A stretch of 51,812 nt of DNA from assembly GCA_902810705.1 (NCBI GenBank), contig CADDYU010000009.1:1-51812 (forward strand), read 5' to 3'. Under the pieces are notes generated by a model. The model had not been told where the DNA came from, made no database searches, and saw only the letters and a list, made by a program, of their open reading frames with translations. A program made the translations under genes and the position numbers. Source of the stretch: Methylococcaceae bacterium (GTDB taxonomy: Bacteria > Pseudomonadota > Gammaproteobacteria > Methylococcales > Methylococcaceae). Positions 18,663 to 28,693 of this stretch are shown here, piece after piece. Position 1 is the stretch's first letter, and every line of letters begins with the position of its first letter.

Positions 18663-20078
18663 CTAGGCTTCGATCCCGCCGCTTTCCCCCTTGAACCAGG
18701 CCAGCTTGCGGTGCAGGCTCACCACGCCGCCGACGATCACCAGGGTCGGCGCACTGACCGCCGATTTGGCCACCAGGCCGGGGAGGCTCCGGACCGTGCC
18801 GGCGATCAGCCGCTGGTGGCGGGTGGTGCCTTGCTGCACCAGGGCGGCGGGCGTTTCCGGCGCGCAGCCGTGGGCGATGAGTGCCTCGCAGATGTGGGGA
18901 AGCCCTTGCAGGCCCATGTAGATGACCAGGGTCTGACCGGGCCGGGCCAGGCGGTCCCAGTCCAGGCCGGTGATCTCGCCCTCCTTCAGATGCCCGGTCA
19001 CGAAGGTGACGGACTGGGCGTGATCCCGGTGAGTCAGGGGAATCCCCGCGTAGGCCGCGCAACCCGAAGCGGCGGTGATGCCGGGCACGACCTGGAAGGG
19101 AACGCCTTCTTCCATCAGGGTTTCGATTTCCTCTCCGCCCCGACCGAAAATGAAGGGATCGCCGCCCTTGAGCCGCACCACCCGCTTGCCCTCCTTGGCG
19201 AGCCTAACCAAGAGGGTATTGATCTGGTCCTGGGGCAAGGTGTGGCGGCTCCTTTCCTTGCCGGCGTAAATCCTTGCGGCGTCGTTCCGCACCAGCCGCA
19301 GCACTTCGGGCGAGACCAGCCGGTCATACACCACCACGTCGGCCTCCTGGATCGCCCGGAACGCACCCAAGGTCAAAAGTTCGGGGTCGCCGGGCCCGGC
19401 GCCGACCAAGGACACGAAACCGCCCTTCCCTTCCGGCCGATCTTTCGCCTCGGCCCGAATCAGGGTTTCGAGCCGCGCCTCAGCCTCTTGCTCCCGGCCC
19501 GCGAACACCAGGTCGGCCACTGGGCCTTGCAGGGTTCGCTCCCAGAACTTACGGCGCCGGGCCGGCTCCCGGACCGCCTTCTTGACGCGCTGGCGGAATT
19601 TCTCGGCCAGCTCCGCCAGCCGGCCGTAAGCCGCCGGCAAGGCGCCTTCCAGACGGGCGCGCACCAGCCGCGCCAGAACCGGGGAGGCGCCGCCGGTCGA
19701 AACCGCGATGACGAGGGGGGAGCGGTCGATGATCGCGGGAAAAATGAACGAGCAGAGTTCCGGGCAATCGACCACGTTGACCGGAACGCCGCGGGACTTG
19801 GCGGCCTCGGCGACCGCCTCGTTCACCTCGCGGCGATCGGTGGCGGAAACCACCAGATGAAAATCGGCAACATCGCCCGACTCGAAGCGCTTGGGAAGAT
19901 ACCCCACCTGCCCCGACGCCACTTTTTCGGCCAGCCCCTCGCTGAGCCCGGGGGACAGCACCGTCACTCGGCCGCCGGCGCGAAGCAAGGTCTCGACCTT
20001 GCGCGCCGCCACCTCGCCACCGCCGACGACCAGGCATGCCTGCCCGGCCAATTTCAAGAAAACGGGTAAGAAATTCAT
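18663..20078 (-). CDS. cysG: Siroheme synthase (trifunctional CysG)
   Basis: A 471-residue fusion enzyme making siroheme from uroporphyrinogen III. The N-terminal precorrin-2 dehydrogenase/ferrochelatase part has the NAD motif VVGGGEVAARK and the region VVDCPELCSFIFPAI; the C-terminal part is the uroporphyrinogen-III methyltransferase (SUMT) with VGAGPGDPELLTL and RLKGGDPFIFGRGGEE. Siroheme is the cofactor of sulfite and nitrite reductases. A sulfate-binding protein gene lies about 8.6 kb away, on the far side of Wadjet and the IS. It is divergent from jetA. Confidence 0.96.
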   Translation of the reverse strand: MNFLPVFLKLAGQACLVVGGGEVAARKVETLLRAGGRVTVLSPGLSEGLAEKVASGQVGYLPKRFESGDVADFHLVVSATDRREVNEAVAEAAKSRGVPVNVVDCPELCSFIFPAIIDRSPLVIAVSTGGASPVLARLVRARLEGALPAAYGRLAELAEKFRQRVKKAVREPARRRKFWERTLQGPVADLVFAGREQEAEARLETLIRAEAKDRPEGKGGFVSLVGAGPGDPELLTLGAFRAIQEADVVVYDRLVSPEVLRLVRNDAARIYAGKERSRHTLPQDQINTLLVRLAKEGKRVVRLKGGDPFIFGRGGEEIETLMEEGVPFQVVPGITAASGCAAYAGIPLTHRDHAQSVTFVTGHLKEGEITGLDWDRLARPGQTLVIYMGLQGLPHICEALIAHGCAPETPAALVQQGTTRHQRLIAGTVRSLPGLVAKSAVSAPTLVIVGGVVSLHRKLAWFKGESGGIEA

Positions 20079-20271
20079 AGTTCAGAATCTGAATCACATC
20101 CGGCGTGTATCGACTCTTGAGCGATAGTCTCGATAATTATCCTCGGCTATCAGGGTACCATTGCGGTACAAGTCGTGGAAATGCTCTTCAGACCAAGGGC
20201 AGGCCAACTTTTGCAATGGGATAGACCCGCTTTAAACTTCAAAAATACAGTCTCGGCGAAAAACCTTTTTC

Positions 20272-21708
20272 ATGGATTACCATACCCTCGCCGCGTTACG
20301 GTGCAACCATCCCGCCTGGCGTCTGCTCGCCGCCGGAAACGCGCCGATGATTGCCGGATTTCTGTACCGGACGTTCATACAGCCGAATGTCCGCACTATG
20401 TCGCAACAGGAATTGACGGCACGGCTGGAGGATTATATTTACCTTCTGCGCGAGCGGTTGGGAGAAGGTGGGTTTCCCAAGCCAGCCGCGAACTATCTCG
20501 ACGATTGGGCGGGGAATGAGAGCGGTTGGCTGCGCAAATACTATCCGCCGGACAGCGACGAACCCCATTTTGATATGACACCGGCCACGGAAAAAGCCAT
20601 CGACTGGCTGGCCGGGCTTGGACAACGACCATTCGTGGGCACGGCGTCGCGGCTAATAACGGTATTCGAACTGCTGCGGCAGATCGCGACAGGAACGCAG
20701 GCCGACCCCAAGGCACGCATCGCCGAACTGGAAAAACGCAAGGCGCAGATCGACGAAGAGATCAGCCGTGTCCGGGACGGTCGGCTGGACCTGCTGGACG
20801 CCACTGAGGTCAAGGACCGCTTCCAACAGATGGCCGCAACGGCGCGGAGCCTACTCTCGGATTTCCGTGAGGTCGAACAGAATTTCCGCAACTTGGACCG
20901 TACCGTACGGGAACGCATCGCCATCTGGGAGGGCGGCAAGGGTACTCTCCTGGACAACATTTTCGGCGAGCGCGACGCCATCGCCGATTCCGATCAAGGC
21001 AAGAGTTTCCGGGCGTTCTGGGATTTGCTCATGTCGCCGTCCCGCCAGGAAGAGTTAGCCGATTTGCTGGAAACCACGTTCGCGTTGGCACCGGTACAGG
21101 AATTGGCGCCGGACCGACGGCTCCTGCGCATCCATTACGACTGGCTGGAAGCCGGCGAAGCCGCCCAGCGCACCGTGGCCCGGCTGTCCGAGCGATTGCG
21201 CCGCTACCTGGACGACCAGGCCTGGCTGGAAAACCGCCGCATCATGCAGATCATTCACAGGGTAGAACAAAGTGCGCTGGCTGTCCGCAACCGCCAGCCC
21301 GAGCGGCCGCTCATGAGCCTGGACGAGCCCGCCCCGTCCGTCGACTTGGCCATGGACCGCCTGCTGTTCAGTCCACCGATCAAGCCGCGCATCACCGAGC
21401 GAGCCTTGCTTCACGGCGACGAAGACGTGGCGATCGATGCCCTGATCGAACAGGTCTACGTGGACAAAGCGGAATTGGCGTCCCGAATCCGCCGCGCCTT
21501 GCAAACCCATCCACAGGTATCGCTGGCCGGCTTGCTGGAGGTCCACCCGCTGGAGCAGGGCTTGGCCGAATTGGTAAGCTACCTGGAATTGGCCGCCGGC
21601 GACTGCAAGGCATTGATCGACGACTGCCACACTCAGACGGTGGAATGGATCGGCAGAGACGGCAACCGGCGCCGTGCCACCCTGCCCCTGGTGATCTTCA
21701 ACCGGTGA
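20272..21708 (+). CDS. jetA: Wadjet subunit JetA (DUF3375, MksF-like kleisin)
   Basis: A 478-residue DUF3375 protein, the kleisin-type subunit of type I Wadjet. It starts MDYHTLAALRCNHPAWRLL and has a long helical middle (about residues 140-300). With JetB and JetC it forms an SMC-like complex that extrudes and recognises small circular DNA. No clear ribosome-binding site precedes ATG 20272, so initiation may be weak or leaderless. First gene of jetABCD; jetB begins 27 bases later. Confidence 0.93.
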   Translation: MDYHTLAALRCNHPAWRLLAAGNAPMIAGFLYRTFIQPNVRTMSQQELTARLEDYIYLLRERLGEGGFPKPAANYLDDWAGNESGWLRKYYPPDSDEPHFDMTPATEKAIDWLAGLGQRPFVGTASRLITVFELLRQIATGTQADPKARIAELEKRKAQIDEEISRVRDGRLDLLDATEVKDRFQQMAATARSLLSDFREVEQNFRNLDRTVRERIAIWEGGKGTLLDNIFGERDAIADSDQGKSFRAFWDLLMSPSRQEELADLLETTFALAPVQELAPDRRLLRIHYDWLEAGEAAQRTVARLSERLRRYLDDQAWLENRRIMQIIHRVEQSALAVRNRQPERPLMSLDEPAPSVDLAMDRLLFSPPIKPRITERALLHGDEDVAIDALIEQVYVDKAELASRIRRALQTHPQVSLAGLLEVHPLEQGLAELVSYLELAAGDCKALIDDCHTQTVEWIGRDGNRRRATLPLVIFNR

Positions 21709-21735
21709 ATCCCCGAACCATGAGTCCGAACAACC

Positions 21736-22332
21736 GTGACCCAACTCACCCACGACAACTTTTCCACCGTCCTGATCGCCTTGATAAGAGGCGTGGCTTA
21801 CCGGGAGAACGACCCGAACCTTTGGCAATCCCTGCTCGACCTGCAAACGCGGGTGCGGGAGTACATCGGCCTGCTCGGGCTGGAGCTGATCCTGGATGAG
21901 GCCGAAGGTCATGCCTATCTCCGCCAGCGCCAAGCCGCCGAAGGCGAGCCGGAACTGCCCCGCCTGGTGCCACGTCGCCAGCTGAGCTATCCCGTGAGCC
22001 TGTTGCTGGCCTTGTTGCGCAAGAAGCTGGCGGAGTTCGACGCCACCAGCGGCGATACCCGGTTGATTCTCGGGCGTGAAGAAATCGTCGAACTCGTCCG
22101 GGTATTCCTGCCGGATACCGCCAACGAGGCGAGGCTGATCGATCGGATCGACGCCCATATCAATAAAATCGTGGAATTGGGCTTCCTCCGGCGCCTCCGA
22201 ACCGGAGAAGACCGCTATGAAGTCCGCCGCATCCTGAAAGCCTTCGTCGACGCGCAATGGCTGGCGGAGTTCGACCGGAGGCTGAGCGAATATAAGAGCC
22301 ATCTGGAAGATGTCCAAGCCGACCACGAATAG
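21736..22332 (+). CDS. jetB: Wadjet subunit JetB (DUF4194, MksE-like KITE)
   Basis: A 198-residue DUF4194 protein with winged-helix features (VSLLLALLRKKLAEFD and ILGREEIVELVRVFL), the KITE-type subunit that binds the JetA kleisin. The start is GTG 21736, with only a weak ribosome-binding site. Its 3' end overlaps the first ATG of jetC by 23 bases, which supports co-translation. Confidence 0.92.
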   Translation: MTQLTHDNFSTVLIALIRGVAYRENDPNLWQSLLDLQTRVREYIGLLGLELILDEAEGHAYLRQRQAAEGEPELPRLVPRRQLSYPVSLLLALLRKKLAEFDATSGDTRLILGREEIVELVRVFLPDTANEARLIDRIDAHINKIVELGFLRRLRTGEDRYEVRRILKAFVDAQWLAEFDRRLSEYKSHLEDVQADHE

Positions 22333-25300
22333 AACCCGAGGGAATTACGTGAGCTTCCAACCCCAACTCCTCGACTTCGCCGCCTCCGACGAACGGGCCG
22401 GGTTCCGCCTGCACCGCTTCGAGGCCTACAACTGGGGCACCTTCGACCAGCGGGTCTGGGCGCTTTCCATCAACGGCGACAATGCCCTCCTGACCGGAGA
22501 CATTGGCTCGGGTAAATCCACCTTGGTGGATGCCATCACCACCCTGCTGGTCCCTAGCCAGAAAATCGCCTACAACAAGGCGGCTGGGGCCGAGGCCAGG
22601 GAGCGCACCCTGCGTTCCTACGTACTGGGATACTACAAGTCGGAGCGCAGCGACGTAGGGCTATCCACCCGGCCCGTGGCCCTGCGCGACCATAACAGCT
22701 ATTCGGCTATACTCGGCCATTTCTACAATGAGGGCTACGACCAGCACGTGACCCTGGCCCAGGTGTTCTGGCTCAAGGAGCCGCAGGGCCAGCCGGCGCG
22801 CTTTTACGCGGTGGCTGATACCGCGTTGAGCCTAGCCGGACAGTTCGCCAGCTTCGGCAGCGACATCAACGACCTCCGCAAGCGGCTTCGAGCTACCCCC
22901 CAGGTCGAGGTCCACGACAGTTTTTCATCTTACGGCTTGGCCTTCCGCAAACGATTCGGCATCGAGAACGAGCAGGCGCTGGAGCTTTTCCACCAAACGG
23001 TCTCTATGAAATCGGTGGGCAATCTCACCGAGTTCGTGCGCGAACACATGCTGGAACCCTTCGAGGTAGAACCCCGGGTCGATGCACTCATACGTCATTT
23101 CGACGACTTGAACCGCGCCCATGAGGCCGTACTCAAGGCCAAGAACCAGATCGATCGGCTCACCCCGCTGGTGGCGGACTGCACCAGACACACAGAGCTT
23201 TCCGCCGGAGTCGGGGAACTGCGGTCCTGCCGGGAGGCCCTGCGGCCCTGGTTCGCCGAGCTCAAAAGCGAACTGTTGCGGAAACGGCTCGCCAACCTGG
23301 AAGTGGAATCGGCGCGGCTCGTCCAGCGCATCACCACCTTGAACGAAAATAAGGAAGGGCTGATGGTGGAGCGCGACGAACTGAAGCGGTCTATTGCCAC
23401 GAATGGCGGCGACCGCCTGGAACGCATCAAGGCGGACATCGCCCGCAGGCAGGCGGAGAAAACCGTCCGCTGGCAGAAATCCGATCGCTACGATACCCTG
23501 GCAAAGGCACTGAACCTCTCTCCGGCGGCGGATGTCGACACCTTTCTCGCTAACTGCCGCGCATTACAAGGGGAGCGCGAGGCCATCGAATCCCGCCAAG
23601 CCGAATTGCAGAACACGCTGACCGAAACCTCCGTCGCGCTGCACGGGCTCAAGGCGGAACGCGACGCCGCGGGCGTGGAACTTGCATCGTTACGCTCGCG
23701 TCGTTCCAACATCCCGGCGGCGCAATTGGACATCCGCGCCCAACTGTGCGAATCGCTGCGGCTGGACGAAGCCGCCCTCCCCTATGCCGGCGAACTGCTG
23801 CAAGTACGCGAGGACGAACGCGACTGGGAAGGCACGGCGGAACGTCTGCTGCGCAACTTCGGTCTGTCCCTGCTGGTGCCGGATCGCCATTACGCCGCCG
23901 TGGCCGAGTGGGTGGATCGTACCCAGCTCCGGGGCCGCCTGGTCTACTTCCGGGTGCGAGAAGCCCGGCGGACGGACTTGGCCGGACTACACCCCGAGTC
24001 CCTGGCACGGAAGCTCGCCGTCAAGCCCGACTCCGAATTTTACGGCTGGCTGGAAACGGAACTGGCTCGGCGCTTCGACTATGCCTGCTGCGCCGGGTTG
24101 GACCAGTTCCGCCGCGAACAGCAGGCCGTCACCCGCGCCGGGCAGATCAAGGGCGGCGGAGAACGGCATGAGAAGGATGACCGGCACCGTATCGACGACC
24201 GTACCCGCTACGTGCTGGGCTGGTCCAACGAGGCCAAGATCGAAGCCCTGGAAAAACAGGTCGGCGGCCTTGAACGGCAGATGCAGGCATTGGCCGGCAA
24301 AATTTCGGGACTGCAAACCGAGCGAGGTGATGTCCGGAATCGGTTGGACGATCTCGGCCGCATCGGCGAGTACGTGGAGTTCCGCGAACTGGACTGGCGT
24401 CCTCTGGCAGTGGAAATCGACCGACTGGAGGCGGAAAAACGCCAACTGGAAACCGAATCCGATACCCTTCACACGCTGGAACAGCAACTGCTGCGGCTGG
24501 AAGAGCGCTTGAAGGCTAGCGAAACCGACCGGGAAAGGGTCAACCGCGAACACGCCCGCAACGAGGGAAAGCAGGAACAGACCCGCGCCCTGCAGGCCGA
24601 GTGCGCAACCCTGCTGGCCGCCACCCCGGAGGAAGCCAAGGCACTTTGGTTCCCCCGGCTGGAAAGCTTCCGCGCCGAAGTTCTGGGCGAGCACACACTG
24701 ACAGTCGAATCCTGCGAGGGCCGGGAGAAAGATTTCGGGGACTGGCTGCAAACCCGGATCGATAGCGACGACAAGAGGATCGCTCGACTGCGGGACCGGA
24801 TCATTGCCGCGATGACCGACTATAAAGACACTTACAAACTCGAAACTCAGGACGTTGACGTGAGCATCGAAGCGACAGCTGAGTTTGGAAAGATGCTGGA
24901 CGCGCTGCGCTCCGACGATCTGCCACGCTTCGAAGCCCGTTTCAAGGAATTGCTCAACGAGAACACGATCCGCGAGGTCGCCAATTTCCAGTCCCAGCTG
25001 AACCGCGAGCGTCAAACCATCCGCGAGCGGATTGCCGCCATTAATCAGAGCCTTCGCGAAATCGACTATAATCCCGGCCGGTACATCCTGTTGAACGCCG
25101 AACCGAGCCCCGACGCGGAAACTCGCGATTTCCAGACCGATCTCCGCGCCTGCACCGAAGGAACTCTCACGGGCTCGGATGACGAGGCCTATTCCGAAGC
25201 CAAATTCCTGCAAATCCGGCACATCATCGAGCGCTTCCGGGGTCGGGAAGGCAGTTCGGAACCCGACAAGCGCTGGACCCGCAAGGTCACGGACGTTCGC

Positions 25301-25726
25301 AACTGGTTCACCTTCTCGGCTTCGGAACGCTGGCGAGAGGACGATCGCGAGCACGAGCATTACACCGACTCCGGAGGCAAGTCCGGGGGTCAGAAGGAAA
25401 AGCTGGCCTACACCGTGCTTGCCGCCAGCCTCGCTTATCAGTTCGGCCTGGAATGGGGTGCGGTACGTTCCCGCTCGTTCCGCTTCGTGGTTATCGATGA
25501 AGCCTTCGGCCGCGGCTCGGACGAATCAACCCATTACGGTCTGGAGCTGTTCAAACGGCTGAACCTGCAACTGCTGATCGTCACCCCATTGCAGAAAATC
25601 CACATTATCGAGCCCTACGTCGCTGGCGTCGGTTTCGTCCACAATCCGGAAGGCCGGCAATCCTTCCTGCGCAATCTGACCATTAAGGAATACCGGGCGG
25701 AAAAAGCGGCCCGGAGTGCAGCCTGA
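22310..25726 (+). CDS. jetC: Wadjet subunit JetC (MukB/SMC-like ATPase)
   Basis: A 1138-residue SMC-type ATPase, the motor of Wadjet. The Walker A motif GDIGSGKST is at residues 63-71, long coiled-coil arms run through the middle with a hinge-like region near residues 480-620, and the C-terminal head has the signature SGGKSGGQKEKL and Walker B RFVVIDEAFGRG. ATG 22310 lies inside jetB; GTG 22349 in the same frame has a better binding site (GAGGG six bases upstream) and may be the true start. The stop overlaps the jetD ATG as TGATG. Confidence 0.95.
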   Translation: MSKPTTNRTRGNYVSFQPQLLDFAASDERAGFRLHRFEAYNWGTFDQRVWALSINGDNALLTGDIGSGKSTLVDAITTLLVPSQKIAYNKAAGAEARERTLRSYVLGYYKSERSDVGLSTRPVALRDHNSYSAILGHFYNEGYDQHVTLAQVFWLKEPQGQPARFYAVADTALSLAGQFASFGSDINDLRKRLRATPQVEVHDSFSSYGLAFRKRFGIENEQALELFHQTVSMKSVGNLTEFVREHMLEPFEVEPRVDALIRHFDDLNRAHEAVLKAKNQIDRLTPLVADCTRHTELSAGVGELRSCREALRPWFAELKSELLRKRLANLEVESARLVQRITTLNENKEGLMVERDELKRSIATNGGDRLERIKADIARRQAEKTVRWQKSDRYDTLAKALNLSPAADVDTFLANCRALQGEREAIESRQAELQNTLTETSVALHGLKAERDAAGVELASLRSRRSNIPAAQLDIRAQLCESLRLDEAALPYAGELLQVREDERDWEGTAERLLRNFGLSLLVPDRHYAAVAEWVDRTQLRGRLVYFRVREARRTDLAGLHPESLARKLAVKPDSEFYGWLETELARRFDYACCAGLDQFRREQQAVTRAGQIKGGGERHEKDDRHRIDDRTRYVLGWSNEAKIEALEKQVGGLERQMQALAGKISGLQTERGDVRNRLDDLGRIGEYVEFRELDWRPLAVEIDRLEAEKRQLETESDTLHTLEQQLLRLEERLKASETDRERVNREHARNEGKQEQTRALQAECATLLAATPEEAKALWFPRLESFRAEVLGEHTLTVESCEGREKDFGDWLQTRIDSDDKRIARLRDRIIAAMTDYKDTYKLETQDVDVSIEATAEFGKMLDALRSDDLPRFEARFKELLNENTIREVANFQSQLNRERQTIRERIAAINQSLREIDYNPGRYILLNAEPSPDAETRDFQTDLRACTEGTLTGSDDEAYSEAKFLQIRHIIERFRGREGSSEPDKRWTRKVTDVRNWFTFSASERWREDDREHEHYTDSGGKSGGQKEKLAYTVLAASLAYQFGLEWGAVRSRSFRFVVIDEAFGRGSDESTHYGLELFKRLNLQLLIVTPLQKIHIIEPYVAGVGFVHNPEGRQSFLRNLTIKEYRAEKAARSAA

Positions 25727-26910
25727 TGCCTTGGACCACACCGGACGACTTGAAGGAGCAGGTGCGGAAGCGCTGGAACCGAGGGGACATCCTCGCGGCG
25801 CGGCTGACGGGTGAGCCCTTGTTTCCGTTGCGGCTGCGTCTCGCCAAGCCTTCTACAGCCGACGTCACCGAAAACTTCGACCAGGTACGCTGCTGGGTGC
25901 AGAGGTTAATGGAAGGCAGCCGAGAGCGATGCGGCTTCGGTTACGAAATCGAATGGAGAGAGATCCACCATCGGGTGCACGGGACCAACCGCCTTCCGGA
26001 CGGCATTATGGTTCCCACGGAAGGAGACGCTCTCAGAATGATCCTCCGTAACCGGGAAGCGTCACTTTTCTCAGAACATGCCGAAGCCACCCTGGCGCTA
26101 TTTCCTGAACTCGGCGAATGGCTGGCCCAGAGGCCTCTCTGTCTGCTGAAGCATGCCGCTGATTGGCCGAGGATTCTGGCTGTCCTGACCCATTTCCGCC
26201 TTCGTCCGCGTCCCGGCGTTTATCTGCGTCAATTGGAGATTGAGAACGTAGATACCAAGTTCATCGAAAACCACAAAGGACTTTTGGCAGAACTTCTGGA
26301 CCGGGTCTTGCCGGATGGCGCCATCACCTGGGAAGCCAATGGCGCTCGGAGTTTCGAGCGGCGTTACGGTCTCCTATGCGAACCGCCCTTGGTGCGGTTC
26401 CGCCTACTCGATTCTCGGCTCGCGATCCGAGGGCTCATGGATATCTCCGTGCCGCCGGAAGCCTTCGCCGAGCTGGCCTTGCCGGTAGAGCGGGCCTACA
26501 TCACCGAAAACAAGATCAATGGCCTCGCTTTTCCCGAAGTGCCAGGCGCTCTGGTCATCTTTGGTTTGGGCTACGGGCTGGAGCGGCTGGTGGATGTCGA
26601 CTGGCTGCGACGGACGGAACTCTACTATTGGGGCGACATCGACACCCACGGCTTTGCCATCCTCGACCGTTTGCGCGCCGGTTTTCCTAGAGCGAGATCT
26701 CTCTTGATGGATCGCGTTACACTCGAAATCCATCGCCGCCTGTGGGGACAGGAACCGCTGCAAAGTCGGTTCACCGGAGTCTTGCAGAGACTGGCGCCCG
26801 ATGAACTCGCTCTATTCGAGGATCTGAAACACGATCGGCTAGGCGAACGAATACGGCTGGAACAGGAGAGAATCGATTACGGCTGGATCCGGCGAGTAAT
26901 TGGCCATTGA
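25726..26910 (+). CDS. jetD: Wadjet nuclease subunit JetD (DUF3322-DUF2220, Toprim-like)
   Basis: A 394-residue protein with an N-terminal DUF3322 arm domain and a C-terminal DUF2220 domain that resembles the Toprim of topoisomerase VI. The acidic metal-binding residues are seen in ITENKING (about residue 260) and YYWGDIDTHGF (about 300-310). In Wadjet, JetD is the endonuclease that cuts plasmid DNA once the JetABC motor has extruded it. ATG 25726 overlaps the jetC stop by one base. The IS1380 element starts 73 bases after its stop, so the gene is intact. Confidence 0.94.
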   Translation: MPWTTPDDLKEQVRKRWNRGDILAARLTGEPLFPLRLRLAKPSTADVTENFDQVRCWVQRLMEGSRERCGFGYEIEWREIHHRVHGTNRLPDGIMVPTEGDALRMILRNREASLFSEHAEATLALFPELGEWLAQRPLCLLKHAADWPRILAVLTHFRLRPRPGVYLRQLEIENVDTKFIENHKGLLAELLDRVLPDGAITWEANGARSFERRYGLLCEPPLVRFRLLDSRLAIRGLMDISVPPEAFAELALPVERAYITENKINGLAFPEVPGALVIFGLGYGLERLVDVDWLRRTELYYWGDIDTHGFAILDRLRAGFPRARSLLMDRVTLEIHRRLWGQEPLQSRFTGVLQRLAPDELALFEDLKHDRLGERIRLEQERIDYGWIRRVIGH

Positions 26911-26983
26911 GAAATCCGTTCCAAAGATGCTCCAGGTTCGGGCACGCAGAAAGCCTTCGAGCCATAAAGACGCCCAGGGCTAG

Positions 26984-26997
26984 CCCGGATTTCTCAC
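26984..26997 (+). repeat. IS1380-type terminal inverted repeat, left
   Basis: CCCGGATTTCTCAC, the exact reverse complement of the right end at 28680-28693. Confidence 0.9.
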
Positions 26998-27217
26998 CAC
27001 CCCCGAGATCAGCGCTCTGCGTGCCGAGGGCGGGATACTTGAATGGTCCCTGGGGACTTGCCGAGACTGGGACAGGTCGATCATGGGGGCTGCGGCGCCG
27101 AAATGGGTCAGCCCCCGACCGATCCGCGTCGCGTGGGGTTGAGACGACCGGATGACGGACACGGCGCGGCCTTCCCGCGCACGGGAATCGTGTCGTGCCA
27201 TCGGGCGAGGAGCGCGG

Positions 27218-28600
27218 CTATCCGGTCGCGGGAGTGAGCCGGGCGCAGGCCCGTGCCCAGAGGTCCCGATCGGGGCACACTGAGGCAAAGGCGATCTTGG
27301 CGCGGCGCACGCTGATCTTGACCAGAGCGCCGAGCTTGAGCAGTTTCAGCCGCAAGCTGCCGCAGGTGGCGCGGGCCAGGTGGGTCCCACCGAGGGCCAG
27401 CCGCCGTAAGCTGTCGAGCAGGACGTAGGCGAAGGAGGCAAACCACAGGCGCAACTGATTCGCCTTCAGGGTGGCCGTAGAAGTACGGTCGGCAAAGAGA
27501 TCCAATGGGCATTCCTTGATCCGGTTCTCCATCTCGCCGCGGCCGCAGTAGAACTCCTCATAGAGGGCGCGCGCCGCCCACCGCTCCGGACACAACGAGG
27601 TGACGACGAAGCGTGGATTGGCACCCCCGGGCAAATGTTCGGCCTTGCCGATCACCCGGCGCGCCCGACTCCAACTGTCGCGGGTCTGATAGGTGAAATC
27701 CTTGAACACCCGTGCGGCCTGGTGGGTCGCTTCGAAGCGCTGTTGGGCGTCCTGGAGTTCGGCCTCGACGGCGGCCAAGAGGCGCGGGTTCTTGGCCAAA
27801 CCGAAGAGGAACTCCACGCGATTCGCTTCACACCAGCTCATCAAGACGTCCCGAGCAAACCCGCTGTCGGCCTGCAAGACAATGCGGACCTCCGGCCAGC
27901 GGCTCCGAATCCGGGTCACCAGGCGCTCGACCTCCTCGACTGCACCGGCGCTGGCATCGATATTCGCTGGCCGCAACTTGGCGGCCAAAAGGTGCCGGCC
28001 GCAAAAAATGTAAAGCGGCAGATAGCAGTAGTTATCGTAGTAGCCCTGGAAAAAGCGGCTTTCCTGATGGCCGTGCAAAGGATCGTCTGTGGAGTCGAGA
28101 TCCAGCACGATCTCCTCCGGCGGGTTCGGGTGGGCGTCCCGAAAGAGGTCCACGAACACCGCCTCGATGGCCGTCGCATCATGACTGATCTTGTGGTAGC
28201 GCCCGCCTTCCCCCACGGGCGCATGCTCCAGTCGGTTGAGCGTGGACTTCCCCGCCAAAGGCGCACAGCCCTTCCGCTCGGCCTCGAGCTTGCCGGCCAA
28301 AACCGCCAGCACCGGATCAAACCGCAACCGATCATGATCGTTGAGGTCTTCGTACCCCAGGGCAATTCCAATCACCCGTTGCCTGAGCAAGGTCGGGAGC
28401 GCGTGCTCGATGAGGTCCGGATCTCGCCCATCGGTGAGGCAACTGGACAACCGCTCGATCAGACCGATCGCCTGATCCAGCCGGCCCAATAACAGCGCCC
28501 CGGCATCCGAGGTGATCACTCCTCCATCAAACGCTGCCTCCACACGGCGACCTGCCACCCTTCCAAAGGCAAACTTGTCCACGTTACATTGTGTCGGCAT
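27218..28600 (-). CDS. IS1380-family transposase
   Basis: A 460-residue DDE transposase, complete, and the only gene of the element. The catalytic acids fit LDLDSTDDPLHGHQ, LQADSGFARD and the last Glu in CGRGEMENRIKEC. It begins MPTQCNVDKFAFGR near the right end of the IS and fills most of it. No frameshift or stop is present, so it may be active. Confidence 0.95.
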   Translation of the reverse strand: MPTQCNVDKFAFGRVAGRRVEAAFDGGVITSDAGALLLGRLDQAIGLIERLSSCLTDGRDPDLIEHALPTLLRQRVIGIALGYEDLNDHDRLRFDPVLAVLAGKLEAERKGCAPLAGKSTLNRLEHAPVGEGGRYHKISHDATAIEAVFVDLFRDAHPNPPEEIVLDLDSTDDPLHGHQESRFFQGYYDNYCYLPLYIFCGRHLLAAKLRPANIDASAGAVEEVERLVTRIRSRWPEVRIVLQADSGFARDVLMSWCEANRVEFLFGLAKNPRLLAAVEAELQDAQQRFEATHQAARVFKDFTYQTRDSWSRARRVIGKAEHLPGGANPRFVVTSLCPERWAARALYEEFYCGRGEMENRIKECPLDLFADRTSTATLKANQLRLWFASFAYVLLDSLRRLALGGTHLARATCGSLRLKLLKLGALVKISVRRAKIAFASVCPDRDLWARACARLTPATG

Positions 28601-28679
28601 CGAGGGGCTCCGGTCTCCGAGATAAGTCGTTCTGGTACAACCCCTTTCTCAGATTCCCGACCTCGATGCACCCCTCTCT

Positions 28680-28693
28680 GTGAGAAATCCGGG
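28680..28693 (-). repeat. IS1380-type terminal inverted repeat, right
   Basis: GTGAGAAATCCGGG, the exact reverse complement of the left end at 26984-26997. Confidence 0.9.

Larger units (their letters stand above)
26984..28693 (-). mobile_element. IS1380-family insertion sequence
   Basis: A 1710-bp element with perfect 14-bp ends, CCCGGATTTCTCAC inverted at the other side. CTAG occurs directly outside both ends (26980-26983 and 28694-28697) as a 4-bp target duplication, and the bases around it restore the palindrome AGGGCTAGCCCT in the empty site. Because the flanks are themselves inverted, the matched ends look 22 bp long (26976-26997 and 28680-28701). It carries one complete transposase gene and looks intact. 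Confidence 0.9.

Noticed and set aside
18603..20069. 488-codon plus-strand frame opposite cysG
   Set aside because: Antisense mirror; translation lacks any fold signature.
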